This document shows positions 48,041-59,566 of a stretch of DNA of 64,000 nucleotides, piece after piece. Numbering within the stretch: position 1 is the first letter of the stretch; each line of letters starts with the position of its first letter. This stretch comes from Symsagittifera roscoffensis (lineage: Eukaryota; Xenacoelomorpha; Acoela; Convolutidae). Both the position numbers and the translations under genes were made by a program. The stretch is taken from assembly GCF_963678635.1 (NCBI RefSeq), contig NC_087065.1:43279430-43343429 (forward strand), written 5' to 3'. The notes below the pieces were generated by a model. The model ran no database searches and had not been told where the DNA came from. It saw only the letters and a list, made by a program, of their open reading frames with translations.

Positions 48041-49731
48041 CTTTCTGGTTCCCTCACCCAAACGCCCGTTTGATATGAGACCTGACTTCATACCTCATAC
48101 TAGAATTGGGTGATGACGGGAGTCTACATGATTTAGCCGTTTTACACCACATGTTGGCTCTGAGAATAAAGACGCAGGATGAAAGGTCTCCGGGTGATTG
48201 GATGAAGAAGGGCACATGGCTAGGTTCCCTCTGTGGAATGGAAGAACTTTTGTGTGGGACTGACCACTGCTTGAATGCACTGAGTGAGAAATCTTGCCAG
48301 TTGGCCAAATTGTGTGGAAGATAAAAAATGCCAGACAAACTCGAGTTCGAACTGATGGAAGTAAATCTGATGACTGCCTTGGGATTTTACAGCATGGTCA
48401 GCTCGATTGAATCAATGGACCGCCAGGAGCGTGCCCATGAGCTGGCTATATCTTTTTGTGTGGAAGTGTGCACTGGAGCATTACAGAGGCAACAAAAATT
48501 GTAGGCTGGCGAGAAACTTTGTTTAACGAGATGAATCTGAAAGATAGTGAAGGACATCATAGACCTACTGGCTCGAAATATCTTGTTGGATCAAGCTCCG
48601 CAGCATACTGTAATAGCAAAAACCCTACCCACATTGTAAATCAGTGCTTAAATGTGTGACACTGGCCAGAATCTCAGAGAGGTCGTTTGATTTTTTAATG
48701 AATGGCTTCCCGAAGAGATCCAAAGGTGAATTGCAAGACATCGTGAGTGAAAATTTAGAGATAATGAGTGAATGTAATCTAAGTCAGTTTCAGAAAAAGA
48801 AGGCGAGTGGAGCATTACCGACCGAACTCCCTGCGATAGATGAAAAAGATAGAATGCATCAGACATTGACAGAGGTGGAACCGTTGCTAGAAGCTTCAGG
48901 ATACTTGGCCTGGAGAAACATTCTTAGGAACCATGGGGAGTATCCTTGACACTGCCTGGCGCAGATGTTATGGTACCCCAAAGGAGGGAACTTGATATTC
49001 GTATGGGATGTGGAGGAATTGTTCTCCGCGGTTTCGCCCGACCAAGCCCATCCTGTCTCAATCTTAGTAGTCAGGCCCCTGAATGAGGTGGTTGAAAGCC
49101 AACGCTAGAACGAGCGAGCAGAAACTGACCATGACTACATCTAAACAGCTAAGCAATGTGAAAATCAACAACAATTTGGATCTGTTCAAGACCACCTGCA
49201 AAGTCCTGAGAATACTTGAAGCCATCAAAAGGATATGGGCAAAGCAGAAGTTAATTCCGTTTATTCCGTGTCGTCATGGCGTCGTGAGGTTTTTGAACGC
49301 ACGAAGCGTCATATGTCCAGGAAGACGGAGGCCTATCAAGCCATAGGACCGGATGATTTAAGACAGCATTCTTGACACATAGAAACGTCTTCACGACAGC
49401 TGTGAAGCGGGTCGCTGAAATGCCTTGTACGGCTTAAAACGAGGAGAAAGAGGTCTTACGAGCTGACGTGGAGCGGAATCTCAGCATGTGCTGGCACAAC
49501 AATTTCTGCCGGAACAGGGAGCAAAAATTAAACAATCTCTTGCCCTGCTGCAAACAGAGACTGCTGGAACAAGTAACTTGTTACACGGCCCGCAACTCTG
49601 GTGATACGCTGCAGAAGGTGCCGGAAGATAGTGGGATGTTTGAACAAAAACAAGAAGCCATGCAATAGGAAATGAAGGCGAGACAAAACAGTAGTGACGA
49701 GGAAGGAAAACTCAATTGTGATAGTGTGTGA
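48041..49731 (+). pseudogene. Gene C fragment of the plus lineage, head to head with C1
   Basis: It matches 27,246-28,315 at high identity, lacks 27 bp near 48,190, and continues past the point where the gap cuts the other copy. It holds HRPTGSKYLVGSS, TEVEPLLEASG, LDLFKTTCKVLRILEAIKR with an uninterrupted frame into IWAKQKLIPF, and the C-terminal motif FCRNRE followed by LLPCCKQR. A stop near 49,729 ends a charged tail (SSDEEGKLNCDSV). There are several stops and frameshifts. This copy is the only evidence for the plus-lineage C-terminus. Confidence 0.6.
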
Positions 49732-49962
49732 AAACTTGGCCAAGTCATCGAAGATTGATTATTGAACTTTTCAAATGTTTTTGTTTTGCCTAAATCTGGT
49801 CAGAACAGATATTAGAGACTAATTTTTATTGTCATCTGAGATTGCTGAAATGCAATGGAAAAATTTAACCCATAATGATTTATTTATTCATTTTAATTTG
49901 TTTGTTATTTGTTTATTTAGGCCTTAGGTGAGTGTTTTAACCTAATTACACCTGAAGAATTT

Positions 49963-50184
49963 TTAGTTTTCGTCGGACACTTCTTCATTTTGTGGCGAGC
50001 GGATAGTGTTTGGGTACGCTTGCTCGAGAAGAGTGGTAAACTCATCAACTTTTCTAGTCCTCCTTTCCTCATAACCAGAGTTTCTTAAATTTAACAGCAT
50101 GAGTAAACGATGATACTTTGTGAGTAACTCTAAATTATTTTCAAGGGTTGCGTGACCATGCCACGCCCCAAACTTTTTTATCAA
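49963..50184 (-). CDS. Possible small coding remnant, unknown
   Basis: A 73-codon open stretch without an ATG at its 5' end (it opens at TTG). The residue mix looks protein-like: LENNLELLTKYHRLLMLLNL then EERRTRKVDEFTTLLEQA, a charged helix-rich pattern. It could be an exon of a decayed transposon-type or host gene. I do not recognise it. Neighbouring frames hold stops. Confidence 0.25.
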   Translation of the reverse strand: MIKKFGAWHGHATLENNLELLTKYHRLLMLLNLRNSGYEERRTRKVDEFTTLLEQAYPNTIRSPQNEEVSDEN

Positions 50185-52249
50185 GCAGGAGCGAAACGAA
50201 ATTTTATGATGAAAAGACGTAGGTGTTCAGAAAAGGAATTTCATTTAGGACACACGTCATGATTCGTTTTTCGCAAAAAATCTAAAAATGAGTGAGATGT
50301 AGTACGATGCCATTTATGACACGCGGTGAGTTGTGGTGAGGCGGATTAATTTCAATTTCCGATGCAATTTTTAAGATGATTATAGAACACTGGATCATCA
50401 CTGGAGATAACCCGGCGTTATGCGTTCAATGGGGACACGCAAAAAAACTTTAATAGCGTAAGGACCAGATTTTGATAAGTGAAGGCTCGGAATGTTCTGA
50501 AAACTCAGAATGTTCTGAAAAAATGTTATTTTAACCTGAAAATAGATCAAACGACGCACAACGGAATTTAAGAGGGAAATCAGTCGGAAAATTAGAAGAA
50601 AAACGAAGATCGTGTGAACGGAAGATCCTGTGGGACATTCGGGACGGATCCGAACCCTCCAATGCCACGAAATTAGAAGGATAACGACGTTATCTTCGGG
50701 AGAGTGCGGAATTAGAGGCCCGGTACCCAGAGACTGTAAGCAAAATTAACTGTATATTTTGGCTTCTGTAATCCCTGAACGTCTTTAATTTACTCCAAAA
50801 TTGCTTAGTATTTTAGAGCATAAGCAGTTAGAGTCGAGGAAAGCATCAATCCATCTCTAATGAATTTATTATATAACTGTCACTAAAAACATATTAAATT
50901 ATAGTTTTCTAGCCGTGTTTTTAATTGTAATCACGTTGTCTGGGGATCCGAGATTCAGCTATGTGGTTACTTTGGCATGTATACGAAAGCTGATCAAAAG
51001 TCGTTTGGCTGATGGCCTAAAATGGTAACTTGTTACTTAGCACTTAACAGACCAGAAAATTACCTGGCTAGGTCAAGACGGTTAAAAACGAGTAAAATAA
51101 CAGTAACTAACGTCAGCCGTTTGTCAATAGGTACTTTTTCCACGCTCTGTCACTAAGTAATGTCTGGGCAAAAGTTACAGAGGAAGATACCGCGCGAGAG
51201 GTATAAATCTTTGAATGCAGTCGGAACAATCACTGTTTTTTTATAGGCAGCACCACGGCGTAATCTGCGTGTAATTGTGCGCAAGCTTGGAAAAAATCTG
51301 CGGGCATAATTCGCTAAATTAGACGATGCGCGTGTTTTTCACTGAAGATGCAAGCCTCAGCGGAAAATAACAATTTTGCGGAAACTTTGCCCTAAGAGAG
51401 ACTACTTTTTATACAATTTAATGTTCTGAAAACGTTTTTTAGATTCATGTCGATTTTATCTGGACACAAGCTTCATTCGAAATCAAAATGGTTCAAAATT
51501 TACTGTGATTTTTTCGGAGTTTGTGTTGCTAACACTTTTTAATTTGGTGAGATTGCTTCAATTATGCGGGGTTATGCAATTGCAAATGCGAGGCTTATAA
51601 TGCGGTTATGATTCGAGATACATACATTTCACATACAAAACTCTTGCGAACAAAATTGAAAGTACAGCAATAGAACGTGTTCGAATGAAAGCAACAATCT
51701 GGATAATTGGCAATTGATATCAAAGCTATAAACAAAGACTACCTGAATTGAGACTGCTTCCAATATCGTATTAATATAAACTATTTGATCTGTTAAAGCT
51801 AGCATCTATGTTTAACGGCAGTTACAAAATTAAACTACCTACAAAGTAGAATACAAAACCCAATGTCTATGTTTTATTAACAAGACAAAAAGATCTAACA
51901 TCGATAACAAAAACTTAAACAAGAAAGGCGGACAAAAATTTTTGGAGAAGAATCAGTCAAAATTTGATTAGAAAAACGAAAAAAAAAATATCGACCGCGA
52001 ACAAATTGACATACCATATCTAACAAAATTATATAAACATTCGCCCTGAAGTACATAACGAAGGAAAACAAAGCTAGGTTATGAAACGACTGCCTAGAGT
52101 CTTAAAAAAGCTTAAAAAGCTCTAATCCTTCGCTACCAAAGCCAATTCTATGTGTGGTTCATTAACATTCGTTCGACGAAGTTGTTATTACTTTGGACTA
52201 TCGGCCAAATAGCGTCAATTAGCTGAATTATATGCAAAAATAGTGAGCT
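50185..52249. other. Noncoding, no feature seen
   Basis: About 2 kb of AT-rich sequence not related to the array or to the element genes as far as I can see. No ORF of note, no long repeat and no RNA gene recognised. Confidence 0.5.
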
Positions 52250-52966
52250 CATGACTGGGTGTTGCTATCCCCAGTCCACAAGGTCACTCCTAAAGCATCA
52301 TGTTCATCGGAGATGGATCAACCCTTTTCCTAGATTATCATACTCTGAAAATGAGTTCGGTGTTAATTAAGTTTAACTCAGAGCATGCCAAGGAGCCAAA
52401 AGTTGTTAAAATTAGGTTCTCAGACTATTCGAAATTCTTGACTCAGGACAAACAGCGGTCCTGTCGTCGTTCTGGATGGGTAGTAAAATTTTTCCGATAC
52501 CCCTCCGATTTCTCGGGTATCGCTTTGTAACGATTGTAGCTGCTTAATCGTTATAATTCGGATTGTTCTTTCAACAATAATATCGATCGTAATTCTAAAT
52601 CGTGTCTTAGGACTGTTTTTTTTGAGAAAATGGTTGTTCGAAGATTTTCGCGCTTTTTCTGTACTCGCGAGAATAAAAAATAGTCATGTGTTTTTACAAT
52701 TGAACTTTTGAAATTTCACTTGTCAGCTAAAACCGACCTCTCCCATTCGATCAGTTTATCAAACAAGATCGTTAATCCTCTGAAACAGCAAACTCTCCCA
52801 CTAAACTGTTCCAATAAAATTTCGATTCTGCCATGGCCGCCATTCTGGTCAATTGTCACAGTATTGGAAATACTTCTACAAAAATCTGAAGTCAAATTAT
52901 GATCCTGGGCTTTTATATGCAACTGTCGATATAGTAACCCGTTGTAGAAAATCAGCTCAGCCGTCA
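52250..52966. repeat. Module D, old diverged copy
   Basis: It aligns with the start of module D ('ctatccccagtccacaaggtcactcc', 'agatggatcaaccc', 'gtaacgattgtagct', 'cattctggtca') but with many substitutions and indels. It is the oldest copy here, so module D is a repeat family with a history beyond the recent duplications. Confidence 0.6.
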
Positions 52967-54960
52967 AGTGATGGGTGCAAACCCATGTGTAAAAAACAGA
53001 AGCCTAAATTCTCTTTCTCTCTCTAATTCACGTTATAGTTTACTTTTTGAAGGACTGGCGAAGCAAAAAAGTTTTCATTATAATTTTGAACTCTGATTTA
53101 CAAAAAAAATATGCGCTGCATTTTTATGCCAAGCCTGGTTATGCGCTTTGTAACTTCGCCCAGAAGTACATATCGACAGAAAATAAAACTAAGCTATAAA
53201 ACGACTGGCCAGCGTCTAAACGAAGCTCTACATGCTTTTCACTGTCTCTACCAAAGCCAGTTCTTTTGGTGGTCTTTCTAACATCGGGTCGACAAAAACG
53301 TTACTGCTTTCGGCTTCGATCAAAACACTCAAATTAACTTGTTTACATGCGAAATTAGTAAGCTCACGGCTGGGTCTCAGTATCACCAGACCACGAGGTC
53401 ACTCCTAAAAACAGGACTACTACTATTTGTTATATTACTATTGTTTTTGTTCAGTAGATAAAAATCATCATCTCTATCGAAGATGGATCAACCCTTTCCC
53501 TTAACCCCTAGCTTCTCATCGTCAGAAAATGAATTCAGATGTTGAATAAATTCAATTCAGGACACAATAGGGAAGCTAAAATTTTGTATAAAATGATATA
53601 AGTTCCAGTCCCGAGACCCCTCCGGATTCTTGAATCTGGGGAAATAACAAACTTATCTCCTCCCCGGAAGGCTTGTTTCCACCCTTCACCGTTGTTGTGA
53701 ATGGCCTTGCAACGATTGTAGCGACACAACCTTTGCAACTGGGAGCGGTCTCTGCTAACACTCTGTCGTATTTTCATTTCCCTCTCAATGATCGTAGTTG
53801 TTTTCGCAACATATTTCGTTGTTCTGTTTTTATTTCAGATTTCTTCCAAAATTGTCGTTTTTGACGTTTCTCAGAAATATGACGTCATCGTTCGAAACTT
53901 TAACAAAATAAAAATCCATAATATTCTAGCTTTCACGATTCGTCCAATCGTCTCAACAACACCGTTAATCCTCTAGAACTGCCAATTCGGAAGGTTAGCT
54001 GCTAATAATCCGAAACTGCATTTTCGTCCATTCTGGTCGAATGTCACATACTCTCCGGACAGCCCGGTCAATGTCTCCATTGAATCTCGTAATGTTCGTA
54101 AAAATGATACAGTGCCATCAAACAAAATTTACAAAATGAACGAAATTACATTTATCCACGTCATATCGACTCACTGCAGAATATAAATGGCATCATACTA
54201 TACTACTATAGCTTTCCAAATTCTTTCACTAATCTGCACTTTGAGGATATGACCTAAGATAAAACATTTTTTCTAACTTCCAACGTTAATGCCCTGATTT
54301 AAAACTTTTTCTCCTAGGTTTTAAAAGGTGTTAGTTTGCAGGACAGTCCTGCCAACCAACAAGCTAAAATTATCCTACTATGCTTCTTCCCTTCGGAAAT
54401 TTTAGTTGTTATCGGTCCTGAATATTGAAACTAAGGAACTCTGTGGTTAGAAAGAACAATGAAACAATCTCCCTCTTCAAGAAATTACCCAGGGCTTTCA
54501 TGTCACCACAAAGTGATCAGTTGTCTTTGTTGATTAAAAACAATCATGCAGGTCAGAATATTTGAATATACTCTTTACTCAAACCTCTCTAAATAATTAG
54601 TAATTGTCTCTAGAGCCACTAACTAAAATCAAAATACAAAATTATAAAGGCAACAAATTCTTTAATGTTCAAAACTCAACCAAAATGTTTTCTTTCAGTT
54701 TCAATTACAACTTTGTTGCTTAGTTTCTCACTTGAGTTTTTTTTCACACATATAAAACAATTCTGAGTTTTAACTTCTTCTCTTTTTTCACTTCTTTGTT
54801 TCTTTTTTTTTCATCGTTGAGAAGCTCTAAGACTTCTTAATTTTTCTAATTTCGTTTCTTTTTGCATCTTGTTCTTCGGCCATTTGTCAAGGCTCCATCT
54901 CCTCCTCCTGCAAAATTGACTCTGCACTTTCAGTTTTTGTGTCTTGTAACACATCGGTAG
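52967..54960. repeat. Module D copy 2 with its 0.4 kb leader
   Basis: It matches 59,567-61,544 at high identity, offset close to 6.6 kb. The 0.4 kb leader (from 'caagtgatgggtgcaaaccc') is absent from copy 1. Module D proper starts near 53,372. No intact gene. Confidence 0.8.
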
Positions 54961-56688
54961 CTATTCTGACGCTGTTGGAAGCAGTCTTCCAACACTTCTT
55001 CTGCTCTCTACCCTTTGTTTACAACAAAGTAGGGGGTCAATGTTAAATTCTCTGTTCCTGCAGAAGCTGTTGTGGAGACACAACGTCACGTTTCTCTCCA
55101 AATCTTCCTTCAACATCTCTTCTTTCTCCCTTCCATCACGTTCACTCATCCTGGAGATTTTCTTCACGGCGGTGGTCACTGCATTCCGATGAGTTACAAA
55201 AGCTCGCTTGAAAGCTCCTGCTCCAATGTCCAGCTGATACGTACTGTACACTCTGCCGTGCTTCGACATATGCTCCTTGGCATATTCGTACAACCAAGCA
55301 GTCATGTTGGCTCTAAACCATGGTATCAGTCTTCTTCTTGCCCGTATCTTTTTACTTCCATTGGAAAGTTCAGAATATTGCACATTGTCTCAAAAAGATC
55401 TAAATTTCCCAAACAATATTTTCAACTGTTTGTGTTGTTTCTTCAGGGTTTTCACGCAATCTAGGCCTCCACAAACGTGACCGTCCAGTCCACAGACTTC
55501 TGCCAGACAGCTACCAGGTTTAGCCCAGTATTCTGGTCCCCAGCCAGGTAACTCCACTTTGTCTTCTCCGTTGCTCTTAGAGGCTGTTGTCATCACGTTA
55601 TAGATGATATTAAGATCACGCAGATTACAGTCTGAATTTAATTCCCTCTGCACATCTTGTGTTGCAAGTAGTATCGAATCAGCGTTGGGACTCGGACACC
55701 ATGAGGGTCTCGTCAGTTCCCATACCACCATCAAGCTCATTCTCAGCAGTTCATCTGAGAATCCCATTCAAACTCTACTCGTTTGTCGGATTCTGGCACG
55801 GAAGGTGCAGTCACCTTTTCCTCCAAGACTAGTCCCAGCCTGGTCTGCTGATTAGCAGCGTTTCTTATCGTCGCAATTCTAGACGTCCAGAATTTTAGCA
55901 ACACTGCTTGCTCGTAATCAAAGAAGCAATCGCGCATGTCTCCATTTAGGAATGGGTTGTACGCTATCCCTATGATTCCTGACACGTAACTGTAGGAATT
56001 CTTCCTGATCGGTTCACAGTATTCGCTGGATTTTGGCATTGCTCCCATACATTCCTTAGTGAGCATCAGCTCCTTGTTTGAGAATCTCCTGATTTCGTCT
56101 ATTTTCCCCCATGAGTTCTAGCTCCACAGGTTCTTTCATGTTCACCCGCCTTGGTTTACTTTGATGCATGTCCAGCAGTGCTAACAAGAGTAAGGCTTTC
56201 GCTCGTTCGTCGCCTCCTCTCAGCATCTTGATACAGGTATTCAAGGCTGGCACTGAAATTTGCTCTATCATGAACCGGATGAAACAGAGAGCGTCCCTCC
56301 GCTTCGCGCACGCTACTGCTGTTCCCTCTTGGATTATCACATCTCTCATGCTCGTCATCAGGAATACCTTGTCTTCCTTTGATCTTTTTCTTTCCTCTGA
56401 ATCATAATCCCCGCGAGTCAGTCCGATCATGCACCAGGCGAACAGCAGCTGTAATTCAGTTCTCACGTAAGGTACTGCTATCTGAGCGTGTAACTTCGGT
56501 GTCGTCCTCATTTCTTCTTCAAAGTACCGTAACACTACTGCTTTCCATGGAAGGCTCACCAACTGTTCAATTGTCTCTGCCTGCATCTCAGACGATGCTA
56601 GAGTCCCATATACTTTCTGCTTTAGAGTGGTGCTTTGCATCATGGTCTCCAGATAACCTTCCGTAGCACTTTTGTCTTCCAGAGCCAT
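54961..56688 (-). pseudogene. Gene C, minus lineage, copy C2 (true 5' end, internal deletion)
   Basis: The only minus copy with the true start: ATG at 56,688 opens 210 codons (ALEDKSATEGYLETMM; AKRRDALCFIRFMIEQI; ALLLLALLDMHQSKPRR). A frameshift near 56,110 follows, then the central blocks (YSYVSGIIGIAYNPFL, LGLVLEEK). About 0.82 kb present in C1 and C3 is missing at about 55,406, from just after TLKKQHKQLKILFG to the LDLFETMC region. The 3' part (55,383-54,961) is open and shows the C-terminal block ERNVTLCLHNSFCRNRE then LLCCKQR. The start codon overlaps the stop of B' (TAATG). Confidence 0.65.
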
Positions 56689-56690
56689 TA
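56686..56690 (-). promoter_or_regulatory. TAATG stop-start overlap between B' and C
   Basis: On the minus strand the TAA of the upstream frame and the ATG of gene C share one base. Such overlaps are known to support coupled termination and re-initiation in some non-LTR retrotransposons and RNA viruses. Use here is inference. Confidence 0.5.
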
Positions 56691-57390
56691 AGTATCCTCA
56701 AGTATCCGTTTGGATTTATAACCTGTTGGTTTTATCCCTGCCATGAGAATGAGTGGCACCATCGCTACATCAATCAACATTCTGTCTGTGCCAGGCAATC
56801 GATCATCACCTTGTCCCAAATCCATAGCTTCGTCGACTCGTTTTCTTTTCGCTGAGTTGACAGCTTTTATCGAGATTTCAGAATCCACCTTATTCTTTCC
56901 CGCTCTCCTCGGTATCACTTTGCCGCCTAGTTTCATCTTCATTTCATTAATCACCAATTTTGATCGCATCGTTCCTTTCCTAGTTCTCGACATATATACC
57001 ACTTCTCCTTTATCTTCTTGAGGCGTCATCTTGATAGGAGAGTTTGCTTCACTTTCGTCAGTGGCTGAGTCGACCAACAACTCACTCAATCTCCCTTCAC
57101 ACTCGTCGAGTTTGTCAAGGACTTCCCGCATTAGTGGTCGGTTGAGACCTACTTTCAAAATGGACTGGGTTCCGTAGCTCTGAACTACTGTCCAGACTTC
57201 TTCCATGAAGGCCACTCTGTCCAATCTACAATCCGTCCTACTTTCATGGTCTCGGTGATGCACCTCCCACTCTTCTTCGGGTAACGTTCCCAAGAAGGGT
57301 ACTCTGGGGCGCCTTCTATCCTTCTTCTCCTTGGTGATTCCATAAGGAGTCTTTGTTCTCTTTAAATTTTCCCGGATAGCTGTTCTCCGG
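56688..57390 (-). pseudogene. Gene B', C-terminal part of the protein upstream of C (minus lineage)
   Basis: An open frame of over 200 codons ends at the TAA at 56,688-56,690. It carries PEEEWEVHHRDHES, MREVLDKLDECEGRLSELLV, a basic stretch with an NLS-like SAKRKRVDEA, and LILMAGIKPTGYK. No ATG opens it. It overlaps the end of the frame at 57,316-57,780 in another phase, so it is probably continuous with gene B through an old frameshift. Only its last 60 or so residues find a match in the plus lineage. Confidence 0.5.
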
Positions 57391-57790
57391 CAAATCCCGG
57401 TTCATTTCCACAAAAGCCGACGGAGGTTCCAGTGTCGAAGTACCTTCGTTTGCTGGTTCAGTCGTTTCCAACACGTCTGCGTTGTTTTCAAAGTCACTGA
57501 GGAAATTGAAATCTAGGCTGGATATTCCTCCTGTCGATACTTTATCGTCCTCCTTCTCTGCTTGATCGGAATCCTCTTGCATAGGTTCTTCTGATCGACG
57601 GCTTCCTCCCTGCCCACCATCTCCTTCTGATCTATTTTTCAAGTTTGAGGGCCCCTGCTCCTCCGTTCTGGCCCCTTCCGGAAAATTCGGTATGATTAGC
57701 CTGCCGGCTGACTCATCTTCCTCCTCTCCATAGACTATTTTGATCTCCTCATAGCCGAAGGGTGCTAGGCAGGTTCTCGTCCGTAGCGTT
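57316..57790 (-). pseudogene. Gene B, acidic middle region (minus lineage)
   Basis: Open frame of about 150 codons in a different phase from the N-terminal part. It is rich in Glu, Asp, Ser and Pro: YGEEEDESAG, EEPMQEDSDQAEKEDDKV, then FLSDFENNADVLETTEPANE. It looks like a disordered acidic linker. The final part recurs at the right edge of the window. Confidence 0.5.
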
Positions 57791-58421
57791 CTATCTCTTC
57801 GCCGTGCTTCTTGTTGCAGTCTTCAAACAACTTCCTCCACATATCCCTATCTTCTTCTATGGTGAGCATGGTCTTGGTCATCTCGTCCAGCTCCTTTCTA
57901 GTCGTCTCCAGCTCGTCTTTAATCCCATCTAGATCTTGCATGCTTTCGTTCGTTTGAACCTCCTCTTCTACTCTCGCGCTCTTTGGTGGCACAGCTACTC
58001 TCAGTGGTGAATTAGACAAGGCAGCCTCGCTGTTCATTTCTTGATGTATTCTTCTCAGTCCAGGATTAGGCTTGGTGGGCAAGGGCATTTCACCTGGTTG
58101 GTAGGTCCTCGAACTGCCCAATCCAGGCTCGTTCGCCAAGTCACTCCCTGAGAAAGCCCGGTTTCTCCACCTCATCACTCTCATGTTTGGGCGGTCCAGC
58201 ACTCCTCTTTCTCCGTATGCTGCCATCAATAGGACTTCCGTGGGGCGGTCCCCACGGTTGTCATGCCCCAAGATGTTTATCAAGGCGATCAGCAAAATGA
58301 CTACCTTTGGGTCCTCCAGAGCGAAGTCTCGATCCATTAGCCGACGATAGATCGCATCTACCATCGGTCCTACATATGCCTCTGCCAGGTTCATCAATTC
58401 ATCTAAGTTGAAATTGTCCAT
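57765..58421 (-). pseudogene. Gene B, N-terminal domain and coiled coil (minus lineage)
   Basis: ATG at 58,421 and 218 open codons. Residues about 1-75 are helical and hydrophobic (LAEAYVGPMVDAIYRRLM, RDFALEDPKVVILLIALIN). A Pro-rich stretch with SGSDLANEPGL follows. Residues about 150-205 form a likely coiled coil (LDGIKDELETTRKELDEMTK). A frameshift near 57,770 joins the acidic middle region. Homology to the plus copy covers the N-domain and the coiled coil. An oligomeric scaffold, Gag-like or phosphoprotein-like, would fit the layout, but this is a guess from architecture. Confidence 0.6.
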
Positions 58422-58482
58422 TCTCTTTCGGTTTTGATTTGATTATTGATTCAACGATTTGAACTCAAGTGAGTGATTAAAC

Positions 58483-58511
58483 GATCAACCAGGATCTAGA
58501 AAAGAGGTCAC
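58483..58511 (-). promoter_or_regulatory. 29-bp conserved sequence upstream of gene B (minus lineage)
   Basis: On the minus strand it reads GTGACCTCTTTTCTAGATC plus 10 more bases, the counterpart of 22,040-22,068. It ends about 60 bp before the ATG of gene B. Confidence 0.45.
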
Positions 58512-58728
58512 GAATCTCACACTTGTCAACTTCGCACTAGTTTTGTATTAAAATTTTTTTGAAACAATCAGATAAAAAGATTTTGATCTTAAAATTTACT
58601 AATATCAATCAGTTTCTAAAATTTTGGAATTCGACCTAAGATTGGACAGTCCAAACTTTGGATCTTTTCCTAAGATTGTCATTCAGTTGCTCGTGGTCAC
58701 GAACTCCTTCTTACCTTTATGTCTTAAT

Positions 58729-58776
58729 AACATAACACATAACATAACACATAACACATATCACACACAACACACA
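58729..58776. repeat. Short CATAACA microsatellite
   Basis: An imperfect run of 'cataacacataac' words between genes B and A. It is not present between A and B of the plus lineage, so it arose locally. Confidence 0.8.
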
Positions 58777-58856
58777 TTTAGTATAACGCCCCCCTGTATG
58801 CCACCTAAACTCAGCCTATACTTAAGTAATATTTCTTATGCAAGTATACTTGTATG

Positions 58857-59566
58857 TTAGTATCAGAGAAGATTACGTGTATCAGCGCGTATAGTTCCCG
58901 TGGATGCAGTCGTCATCTGTTCAGATCGTACACTGGAAGCGAAAGCTTCTTCACTTCCCTTTCCACGAGGAAGTCTCTCAATCTCGTCAAGGACATGACT
59001 AGATTTTCTGGGTCCACGTGCCGCTTCTCCGTCGCCCTCGTCACCAAGAAGCATAAGTACTTTCCCGGTATCTGTGACGCCGCTGGAGGCAAGGCTGCTA
59101 CGCCACCTATTGCTGGTGTTTGCTTCCAAAAGAATTTTATACTCTCTCTTAAAATCTGCTGCTAACGCTGTCCTAAAACTCATGTCTGCTGTGATTGCTA
59201 TCGCACATGTTCTATTCGTGAGTATGAAATCACTGTCTGTTAGTATTATGCTACTTGAATAATCAATTGGTAAGTTAAAATATGACTCAACTACCCTCCC
59301 TATGTCCGGTTTCTTAGGGTCCTCGCCTGTTTCTGCTTCTAAATCCCATGTTTCTCTTGCTATTCTCAATTTTTTAGTAATAAATTTTCAGTGTGGGTAA
59401 GCCCTACCCCCACTCCCCGGAAAAAAATATCAATCGACATCCCCGTCGATCGCATACCGGATATCAAGTCGAGATTGGAAGCCGGAATGAGTAGTCGCCC
59501 TTCCTGGGCAGCCCAGGAAGGATCCTCCCGTTCGGTTTTCATGTATTTCATGCTTTCACGAATCAA
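58857..59566 (-). pseudogene. Gene A, minus lineage, 5' truncated
   Basis: It opens at the duplication breakpoint with RESMKYMKTE and continues through GRLLIPASNLDLI, GMSIDIFFRGVGVGLTHTEN, a frame change, then REIWELE-like RETWDLEAETG, ESYFNLPIDYS, TDSDFILTNRTCAIAITADM and TALAADFKREYKILLE. After another frame change the C-terminal blocks TRLRDFLVERE and HPRELYALIHVIFS match the plus copies almost residue for residue. The N-terminal acidic region is lost because module D leader sequence starts at 59,567. Confidence 0.6.
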
